Assembly: GCA_023247935.1 (NCBI GenBank)
Contig: JAHFFM010000001.1
Span: 1-19,342 of the forward strand
Direction of reading: 5' to 3'
Source: Candidatus Omnitrophota bacterium
GTDB lineage: Bacteria; Omnitrophota; Gorgyraeia; 2-02-FULL-51-18
DNA: 19,342 nt
Both the position numbers and the translations under genes were made by a program. Positions 13,566-19,342 of the stretch are shown in pieces. Within the stretch, counting starts at the first letter, position 1; every line of letters starts with the position of its first letter. The notes beneath the pieces are model-generated. The model searched no databases. It saw nothing but the letters and a program-made list of their open reading frames with translations, and was not told where the DNA came from.

Positions 13566-13594
13566 ATACTATTACAAAGAGGTAGCGCGTTCAA
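13566..13594 (-). promoter_or_regulatory. Sigma70-like promoter of the small secreted protein
   Basis: Minus-strand TTGAAC (13589-13594), a 17-bp spacer and TAGTAT (13566-13571) precede the start at 13528 by a normal leader length. It begins right after the stop of the preceding gene. With the terminator downstream of the gene, it suggests a monocistronic unit, although read-through from the exporter operon is also possible. Confidence 0.5.
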
Positions 13595-13597
13595 CTT

Positions 13598-14185
13598 TTA
13601 CCTTACCGAGCTTGAAGCGCCGCTTTCTTCGATAGGCCGGTAGACCACCCCAAAACCCGCCGAAAATTTCTGTGAGAGACTCAAGCTCTCCTGAAAAAAC
13701 CAATAATTTACGATTTGATCCTTGAGATTCCAGATTCTCTTAAGCGAAGCGCTCGTGTCGCCTCCCTCAAGATACTGCTTCCCAAACTGACGATCCAAAT
13801 AAGCTTCCATGTCAGCCTGCAATTTTTCAGCGTCCGCGTCCTGAATAAATAAATGAAACGCGAAAAGCCGGTCATCTAAAAATAAATAACGGACTTTTGC
13901 CTGACGACCCAGAAAAGAAGAGTCATTGCTTTCATACGACGTGTAACGCGAAGATTCCGGGCCATTCCGCTTGGGAATATAAAACCGGCCAAGGTTTTCA
14001 TTTTTGGTCAGTGTTGTCTGATTTGACTTTTGGACTTCCTGGAAGCCCATCCCCCAGCATGCCTTTGAAAAAGCCACTGGAGGAACGGGTTTGGATAACG
14101 GACAAAACTTAAAATAAGAAAATCCTGCCGCGATGACGGCCAGGATTAAGAAAAGAAGAAAAATGGGGCTTCGAAAAAGCCTCAT
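13598..14185 (-). CDS. Unrecognised membrane-anchored protein, last gene of the exporter operon
   Basis: I do not recognise this 195-residue protein. It starts MRLFRSPIFLLFLILAVIAA, a signal anchor, and the remainder (about 26-195) is probably extracytoplasmic. Visible features are an early segment AFSKACWGMGFQEV, a central beta-like stretch RYLFLDDRLFAFHLF (99-113), and a following helix with FGKQYLEGGDTSASLKRIW. The alternation suggests a small alpha/beta domain. It may be an accessory subunit of the exporter, inferred only from the operon: its ATG overlaps the DUF4340 stop as ATGA. The frame runs 60 codons further upstream into DUF4340, but that extension lacks a signal and I reject it. 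The promoter of the next gene overlaps its 3' end region, and no terminator is seen after it. Confidence 0.75.
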   Translation of the reverse strand: MRLFRSPIFLLFLILAVIAAGFSYFKFCPLSKPVPPVAFSKACWGMGFQEVQKSNQTTLTKNENLGRFYIPKRNGPESSRYTSYESNDSSFLGRQAKVRYLFLDDRLFAFHLFIQDADAEKLQADMEAYLDRQFGKQYLEGGDTSASLKRIWNLKDQIVNYWFFQESLSLSQKFSAGFGVVYRPIEESGASSSVR

Positions 14186-15189
14186 GAAATAAACGACTGC
14201 TTGTCTTTTTTGATCAAAGGCTCCACTCCGGACTCGCTCACTAAATAAACACGACCCGCAGGCATTATTTTCAACGTGTACGTTTTTGCCGCCGACTCCT
14301 GCTTGCCCAGATAGTACTCTATTGTTTCCTCTTTGTCTGCTTTTTTCAATGTCAGGCGTATCCAAGGCGCGGCATTGTCAAAACCATACCCCTGCCCCGC
14401 CGGATCCAAAATATCCCGTCCATAATAGGAAGTTAAGGTGTTGAGCAATTCATCCACTTTGGCATTTTGGACAGATCCTTTGGCGGGTGCTGGTTCCATC
14501 ACCCAAGAAACCGCGTTGGTTTTCGCATCCTGGTTTTTGGTCAGCGTCCACGCCTCACCCGAAGTCTGTTTGAATTCGATCTTTGAAACTTGCGCGGCTT
14601 GAAAATCCGCTGTCTTGAGATTTAGGAATATTTTTGGTGAGAGTTTGGAGTCTTTGGCGTAAATATTCAGCATGCCCAAAAGATCAGCTTCCGTGATCAG
14701 CGCCTTGTCCGACGCCGCATCACGCACAAAATTTTGATTTCCCTGCGGACGCTTCGGACTGATCAAAAGATGAAGAATTGATTTACCCGCGGTGTTTTTA
14801 ATTTCCACACTCAGCGCCTGGTTTTCTAATAACTGATAATCACCCAACACTTCTTTGTTGTCGGAGCGCACCTCTCCTTTTATAGCAGTCAATTTTTTCA
14901 GGAAATTTTGCACGGCTGAACTTTGAGCCGGCGCGTTGAAACGGTTACGGATCACCCAGTTGGAGTTAGAGTCTTTTTCAAGATCGATAAGCTCTTCCGA
15001 CGAGCCCGCCCGCTGAATCGTTATTTTAGAAGCAGCGGAGGAATCAAAATCTTGATTGAGCGTATAAAATTGCTTGGCTTCCTGATCGAGTGATTTTTTT
15101 TCTTTTTGGAGATAGTTGGCTTTGACAAAACTGAGGGCAGTCAGCGAAACCATGAGGATTAAAAAAATGATTAATTTTCGGGGGTTCAT
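14182..15189 (-). CDS. DUF4340 membrane-anchored protein of the exporter operon
   Basis: This is a 335-residue protein starting MNPRKLIIFLILMVSLTALS, a single N-terminal membrane anchor, with the rest predicted outside the cytoplasm. The body has the features of DUF4340: an early stretch reading ASKITIQRAG, then NSNWVIRNRF, and repeated beta-rich segments such as TADFQAAQVSKIEFKQ. DUF4340 proteins are regularly encoded after GldA/GldFG-like genes, and this one follows the fusion permease directly. The frame extends 28 codons further upstream, but I chose the ATG at 15189 because it forms an ATGA overlap with the permease stop and starts right before the hydrophobic anchor. There is no clear ribosome site, consistent with coupling. 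The biochemical role of DUF4340 is unknown. Confidence 0.85.
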   Translation of the reverse strand: MNPRKLIIFLILMVSLTALSFVKANYLQKEKKSLDQEAKQFYTLNQDFDSSAASKITIQRAGSSEELIDLEKDSNSNWVIRNRFNAPAQSSAVQNFLKKLTAIKGEVRSDNKEVLGDYQLLENQALSVEIKNTAGKSILHLLISPKRPQGNQNFVRDAASDKALITEADLLGMLNIYAKDSKLSPKIFLNLKTADFQAAQVSKIEFKQTSGEAWTLTKNQDAKTNAVSWVMEPAPAKGSVQNAKVDELLNTLTSYYGRDILDPAGQGYGFDNAAPWIRLTLKKADKEETIEYYLGKQESAAKTYTLKIMPAGRVYLVSESGVEPLIKKDKQSFIS

Positions 15190-17636
15190 CGATTGACGTT
15201 TAAGGCGGCCAAATAAAATTCTTTTTCTTTTTTTCTTAAGAAAATGCGGATAAGCGAGGCGGCAAAAAGACACAAAGGCACTAAGCCCACTGTAAAAAAC
15301 TTATACCAAAGCTTTTCAGCGGAAGACACATGCTTGATTTCCCGGGGAATGCTGGTTTTGGAGCGAATATTCACCAAATCTTCACCTAGCGAATACCCAT
15401 CCACAATGTTTGCGAACAAATTAATATTTCCCGGGCTCTGGATCAATGTTTCACCAAAAATCTGCGAGCAACCGATCAGGAGCAAGCGCCCCGGTTTGGG
15501 CGAGTCTACTTTTACTTCTTCGGGGGCTCCCGCCTCTTTTCCCTCGGCGGCTGGCCATGCCGGCGCCTTATCGGAACCGGAAGCATTGGAGAAAGAACCT
15601 TCCACAAGTACCGCTAGCGGAAAAAGTCCTTTGGACTCCGCCGGACGCTGCGACGTATTTTCAGAAGTTAAATTCGACCCGTTAAAAGGCAATGTCCAGC
15701 TTTTGGCGCTGGAAGTAAACAGGGTGGTGACTTTTAGATTTTGTTGTTTGATCGTGTCCTGCGTTAAGTCCAGCGCCGAGCCCCACAAATAAGCAATGGA
15801 AGGAATCCGACCGGTGATCGGTGCGGAGTGATTGATTGTGTCTTCTTCCACGACGATTTGATTGGGAAGCTTGACCGGCATCTCCAGCGCGAAAGGCCCG
15901 ATTCTCTGCCCGGAAGACACCGAGATCATTTCAGAGTTCTCATCCAACAAAATATCTTCGTTGACCTTGATTCCCCATTTCTCGATCAGGGCATTGATCC
16001 CAAGATCCAGTTTTTTGGGCATCGCTTCCACTCCCGTGGGTTGCCGCGTGAAGCTGTATTCAAAACCTTGGGCGGCCGCGACCACCGTTCCCCCTTGGCG
16101 CAGATAACGATTAATTTCAAAACGCTGCCTGTCGTTTAAAGCTCCGGGATTCATCAAAAGCAATATCGTCGTTTTATCTGGGATAGAATCTTCCTTGGTC
16201 AACCCGATACGCTCGACCGTGTACCCGTTATTTCTTAAAAGAGTCGAGGTGGTTTTAAATTCGTCCGAATAATTTTTCTTGGCCTGATTTTCCTGACCCA
16301 ACGCCGAAGCTACTTCGGAGGAAATTTCTTCTTCCTTGGCGGGTGCAAAAACAGCGATCAAGGGCTTTTCATCCAACATCAACTTGTACGCTCTGGACAA
16401 AAGCTGATACTCGATATCTTGGATCATCGACGGCACGATTCTTGGGATAATTTCAGCGGGCTTTTCTTTGTATTCCAAGGTCAGAGTCGAGTAGATCAAC
16501 TTGACCCCCACCTCATCTTTTTGAACCGACTCTACCTGAAACGGCACCACACCCTGAGCCTGCAATGTCTGGCGCATCGGATCTTTTTCATCCGGAACCG
16601 CTTCCAGATGAATTACCTTATAAACGAACTTGCCTTGCGAGGCGACTTTAAGTTCTTCCAGCTTATCCAACAGTTCCCGCTCCATGGTTTTGAGCGTAGT
16701 CGGCATATTTTCAGACGGGGAAATGTAAAGCTTGGCTTGGAGCGGAACTTTGAGTTGTTTTAAGATTTTGATGGACGATTCTGAAACCGTGTAAATTTTG
16801 CCTTCGGTTACATCGAAGCGGCCGAGCGCCATGTCATGAATCAACCATTGCGTCAAAACGCTGGAGGTCAGCAGGATAAAAACAGCTGTCGTAAAAACAA
16901 TTTTGGCTTTGGGGCGATAACGCCCTTCCAGCGACAGACCATTCAAAAATAAAAAGACGCCGATGGAAATGACAAAATAAGCGATGTCTTTTAGATCGAT
17001 AATACCTTTGCTAAAACCGGAGATTCTGGAAGCGACGCCAAAATTATTCTTAACAAAGGTGCCCAGACCCGGAAGCCACCCATCCAGGAAAGTGGCCGTC
17101 ATGTCGGTGCCGGCAAAATAGATTCCGAAGGTGACCAAAACTCCTAAGATAAAAGCGACAATCTGGTCTTTGCAAAATCCGGAAATAAAAATACCCAGCG
17201 CTAAAAAAAGAGCCCCGAGAAAAAATGCGCCAAGATAGCCACCAACAACAGATCCCATATCCAGGTGACCCAGCGAGTGCAGCATCAGAGGAATCGTAAA
17301 TGTAGAGGCCAGCGTGAAAATATAAAAAGTGAGGCTGGCCAAAAACTTGCCGAGCACCAGCTGATGGGGCTTCATTGGGAAAGTCAGAAGAAGTTCGTAA
17401 GTATTGCCCCGCTTATCTTCCGACCACAAACGCATCGACAACGCCGGAATAAAAATATTCAACGTGTACGGCATCATGCTAAAAAACTGCCGCATCTCCG
17501 CCAAACCGATTTCAAAAAACTGCATCATGAAAATGCCGGAGCTGAATACCACAAAAACAATCACAAAAATATAAGCGATCGCGGAATTAAAGTACGAGGC
17601 GAGCTCTCTTCTAAAAATCGTCCAAAGATTCTTCAT
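15186..17636 (-). CDS. GldF/GldG-type fusion: ABC-2 permease plus ABC_transp_aux domain
   Basis: This 816-residue protein joins two parts that are separate genes in Bacteroidetes gliding operons. Residues 1-235 are an ABC-2 permease of about six helices (near 17-38, 57-74, 95-119, 131-153, 158-176, 216-234), with the GldF-like stretch EDKRGNTYELLLTFPMKPHQ after helix 2. A further helix (246-266) begins the GldG-like part, followed by FDVTEGKIYTVSESS (274-288), which is typical of the start of the ABC_transp_aux family. A long extracytoplasmic domain and a final helix near 779-799 follow. It would form the membrane channel with the preceding ATPase and carry a large periplasmic domain. Both gene junctions are ATGA overlaps. 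The family is established in gliding or export complexes, but the cargo here is not known and gliding cannot be claimed. Confidence 0.9.
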   Translation of the reverse strand: MKNLWTIFRRELASYFNSAIAYIFVIVFVVFSSGIFMMQFFEIGLAEMRQFFSMMPYTLNIFIPALSMRLWSEDKRGNTYELLLTFPMKPHQLVLGKFLASLTFYIFTLASTFTIPLMLHSLGHLDMGSVVGGYLGAFFLGALFLALGIFISGFCKDQIVAFILGVLVTFGIYFAGTDMTATFLDGWLPGLGTFVKNNFGVASRISGFSKGIIDLKDIAYFVISIGVFLFLNGLSLEGRYRPKAKIVFTTAVFILLTSSVLTQWLIHDMALGRFDVTEGKIYTVSESSIKILKQLKVPLQAKLYISPSENMPTTLKTMERELLDKLEELKVASQGKFVYKVIHLEAVPDEKDPMRQTLQAQGVVPFQVESVQKDEVGVKLIYSTLTLEYKEKPAEIIPRIVPSMIQDIEYQLLSRAYKLMLDEKPLIAVFAPAKEEEISSEVASALGQENQAKKNYSDEFKTTSTLLRNNGYTVERIGLTKEDSIPDKTTILLLMNPGALNDRQRFEINRYLRQGGTVVAAAQGFEYSFTRQPTGVEAMPKKLDLGINALIEKWGIKVNEDILLDENSEMISVSSGQRIGPFALEMPVKLPNQIVVEEDTINHSAPITGRIPSIAYLWGSALDLTQDTIKQQNLKVTTLFTSSAKSWTLPFNGSNLTSENTSQRPAESKGLFPLAVLVEGSFSNASGSDKAPAWPAAEGKEAGAPEEVKVDSPKPGRLLLIGCSQIFGETLIQSPGNINLFANIVDGYSLGEDLVNIRSKTSIPREIKHVSSAEKLWYKFFTVGLVPLCLFAASLIRIFLRKKEKEFYLAALNVNR

Positions 17637-18388
17637 GCGCCAGCCTTTTCTCTGGAGGAATATCTAAAAATTTCTAAAAAGGCGTCTTCCAGCGTATCTT
17701 GGGGCAGGCCGTTTTTCTTGGGGCGAACCGCCCGAATCTCTTCCACTGTTCCTTGGGCGGCTATCTTTCCTTGATTGATAATTAAAAGACGGCTCGATAA
17801 GGCCGAAGCTTCTTGCAAGGTGTGAGTTGAAAAAATAATGGTTTTTGTTTTGGCAAGTTCCCGGATGAGATCGCGAACGCCGATAATTTGAATCGGATCC
17901 AATCCCGAGGTGGGTTCGTCCAGGATAATAATTTTAGGGTCGTGAATCAGCGCCTGAGCTAACCCGACTCTTTGGCGGTATCCCAGCGATAATTCATACA
18001 TCATGTGCTTCCAAACCGGAAGAAGGCTACAGGCGCTCTTGACCCAATCCTTCCTCTCGGAAAGCTTCGCGCCGGACAAGCCGCGGGCGCGCCCGACAAA
18101 ATCGATAAATTCATCCACGCGCATGTCCATATAAAGAGGGGGTGTTTCGGGAAGATAGCCGATCTGCTTTCTGGCCTGGATAGGATTTTTGTTAATGTCG
18201 ATCCCGTTGATGAGGGCGGTGCCTTGAGTCGGGTAGATAAACGTGGTGAGAATGCGCATCAGCGTCGTTTTGCCGGCGCCGTTGGGGCCTAGAAGACCAA
18301 CGATTTCTTTTTCGCGCACTTCAAAAGAAACATTGCTCAGCGCGCAGAAAGAACCATAAAACATGGAAAGGTTTTTTGCTTCAATCAT
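17633..18388 (-). CDS. ABC transporter ATPase, Gld/ABC-2 type
   Basis: This 251-residue protein is the normal length for a single-domain ABC-2 exporter ATPase. It would hydrolyse ATP at the cytoplasmic face to drive the permease encoded next. Visible motifs in order: Walker A GPNGAGKTT (34-42); Q-loop region YLPE (79-81), with Glu in place of Gln as is common in the DrrA/GldA-like group; signature LSLGYRQR (133-140); Walker B IIILDEPTSGLDP (153-165); switch His189 in STHT. The start ATG at 18388 has only a weak upstream GAG-type ribosome site. Its TGA overlaps the next gene's ATG as ATGA, so the two are likely translationally coupled. The pairing with a GldF/GldG fusion and DUF4340 places it with the GldA-like exporters. 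The substrate is unknown. Confidence 0.93.
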   Translation of the reverse strand: MIEAKNLSMFYGSFCALSNVSFEVREKEIVGLLGPNGAGKTTLMRILTTFIYPTQGTALINGIDINKNPIQARKQIGYLPETPPLYMDMRVDEFIDFVGRARGLSGAKLSERKDWVKSACSLLPVWKHMMYELSLGYRQRVGLAQALIHDPKIIILDEPTSGLDPIQIIGVRDLIRELAKTKTIIFSTHTLQEASALSSRLLIINQGKIAAQGTVEEIRAVRPKKNGLPQDTLEDAFLEIFRYSSREKAGA

Positions 18389-18426
18389 ACGGTGCTCAGA
18401 ATCAAATCAAACCAATAGTAAAAAAT

Positions 18427-18454
18427 ATTTTACCGAATCGCCCGCTCTTGTCAA
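18427..18454 (-). promoter_or_regulatory. Sigma70-like promoter of the ABC exporter operon
   Basis: Minus-strand TTGACA (18449-18454), a 16-bp spacer and TAAAAT (18427-18432) lie about 40 bp before the ATPase start at 18388. The -35 matches the consensus fully and the -10 has five of six bases. The position in the only gap before a tightly packed operon makes it the likely promoter. No experimental evidence. Confidence 0.6.
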
Positions 18455-18458
18455 GAGC
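18444..18458. promoter_or_regulatory. Palindrome overlapping the -35 box (possible operator)
   Basis: GCTCTTG-T-CAAGAGC on the plus strand is a perfect inverted repeat with 7-bp arms and a 1-bp centre. It covers the whole -35 hexamer of the ABC operon promoter. No T-run follows on either strand, so it is not an intrinsic terminator of the TPR gene. A repressor site is an inference from position and symmetry. Confidence 0.35.
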
Positions 18459-18482
18459 TTCGCTTTCTCCACAAAACTTTGC

Positions 18483-19342
18483 TTATGCGGCCTTGGCCGT
18501 ATACGTCTGGCGTGTTAAAAGATAGCTTCGGATGGCTTCGGATTCTTTGGTATTGGGATTGATTTGGAGATATTTATTAAAATGATAGACCGCCTCATCA
18601 TTGCGACCCAGCTGTTCCGAATACAAATAACCTAAATTGTAGTGGGCTTTTGCGTTGACCGGATTGAGCTCCAGCGACCGCTTAAATTCTTTGATCGCGT
18701 GTTCATAATCCCTGTTTTTATTGAATAAAACCCCCAAATTGTAGTGCATGTCGGACGATTCCTTGATCAAGCGCCGATTGTCTTCGGCCATGCTTTGGAA
18801 TTTTGTCGGCGCGATGTCCACCGTCCGATTTAGCTGCGCGTTGGCTTTCGCCAAAGAATCTTTTTCTTTTTTTAATTTGTTGATGTCTCGCCGCGCGGCT
18901 TCGAGCTGTTGGCTGAATTTTTTATCGCGGTCTTGGATCTTGGAAACCCGGTCGAGCGCTTTTTTTAGATTTCCGTTAAGCGAGGCCACTGTTCCTTTTA
19001 ATTTGCTGTTTTCGTCTTTGACGCCTTTGTTTTCCTTGACGAGATTGCGATACTGCGGAGAATCCTCGACTCTTCGGTTCAGCGCGGCGCGAAGATTGGT
19101 ATTTTCCTGATCGAGGACATTGTAACTAGCCTGAATATCGCTGTAAGAATTTTTCAAGCGAGTGAAATGATCATTGATGGAATTATATTTCTCCTGAAGC
19201 TTGAGATTTTCCTGATGAAGTTTGTCTTTTTGATCCAGATAGCGTTTATTGGTGGTGGTGAGCTCTTTATTGGCCTCATCCATCTCGTCCCATTTTGTTT
19301 TTTCAGCCAATAGGTCTTTGGTTTGCGTCAAAATATTGTTGC
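18483..19342 (-). CDS. Coiled-coil and TPR protein, 5' end outside window
   Basis: The visible part is about 286 residues. The reading frame stays open to the window edge, so the N-terminus is missing; a TTG at 19331 could be read as a start but nothing supports it over an upstream one. The first two thirds is charged, heptad-rich helical sequence (many Lys, Glu, Asn, Leu, Gln), typical of a long coiled coil. It is followed by two or more TPR motifs (YNLGVLFNKNRDYEHAIKEF, then AHYNLGYLYSEQLGRNDEAV) and a short Ala-rich tail. TPR repeats mediate protein-protein contacts, so a scaffold role is inferred; no enzymatic motif is visible. It ends 95 bp before the ABC operon and shares its orientation, but a separate promoter lies between them. 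No terminator is evident after its stop. Confidence 0.85.
   Translation of the reverse strand, partial: NNILTQTKDLLAEKTKWDEMDEANKELTTTNKRYLDQKDKLHQENLKLQEKYNSINDHFTRLKNSYSDIQASYNVLDQENTNLRAALNRRVEDSPQYRNLVKENKGVKDENSKLKGTVASLNGNLKKALDRVSKIQDRDKKFSQQLEAARRDINKLKKEKDSLAKANAQLNRTVDIAPTKFQSMAEDNRRLIKESSDMHYNLGVLFNKNRDYEHAIKEFKRSLELNPVNAKAHYNLGYLYSEQLGRNDEAVYHFNKYLQINPNTKESEAIRSYLLTRQTYTAKAA

Noticed and set aside
13598..18388. Gliding motility operon
   Set aside because: GldA/F/G-like exporters with DUF4340 occur in many non-gliding bacteria, and no other gliding genes (such as gldK-N or sprA) are in the window.

Overview
All credible genes in this window lie on the minus strand, so they are described from the right-hand end (transcription start) towards position 1. 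Base composition is near-neutral. The gene set is a Gld-type ABC exporter operon with an ABC_transp_aux and DUF4340 partner, a coiled-coil/TPR protein, a Y1-transposase-like protein and a giant Ig-repeat secreted protein. This suggests an uncultivated Gram-negative-type bacterium of the PVC/Omnitrophota kind. That placement is inference from gene content only: no rRNA or marker gene is present.

Layout. (1) 19342-18483: the 3' part of a coiled-coil plus TPR protein, cut by the window edge. (2) 18388-13598: a four-gene operon in which each stop codon overlaps the next start as ATGA: ABC ATPase, GldF/GldG-type fusion permease, DUF4340 membrane-anchored protein, and an unrecognised membrane-anchored protein. 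A good sigma70-like promoter with a 7+1+7 palindrome over its -35 box precedes it. (3) 13528-12941: a small secreted protein with its own promoter and a strong intrinsic terminator. (4) 12883-12522: a gene-free stretch with two TTGACA boxes, a perfect 14-bp palindrome, REP-like inverted repeats and a terminator-like hairpin. (5) 12521 to beyond position 1: three overlapping genes. The first is a Y1/REP-associated-transposase-like domain that has lost its catalytic residues and is fused to a transmembrane helix and a C-terminal beta domain. The second is a membrane-anchored or secreted small-barrel protein. The third is a giant secreted protein, open for at least 3552 codons and still open at position 1.

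The giant protein has a signal peptide, four 'WQVIEF'-type modules, five FCCH-like modules nested inside other modules, and about 26 Kre9/KNH-like Ig domains. The last 14 Ig domains form two copies of a seven-domain block of about 2.2 kb. These copies share stretches of identical DNA (up to 120 nt) between diverged stretches, as expected from gene conversion or repeated recombination. The C-terminus and any sorting signal lie outside the window.

The most unusual part is region 4-5. A dead, membrane-tethered derivative of a REP-associated transposase, still preceded by REP-like palindromes, sits translationally linked upstream of a giant surface-type protein. Its C-terminal domain resembles the neighbouring secreted protein. 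This looks like exaptation of a transposase into a cell-envelope system. Its function cannot be read from the sequence.
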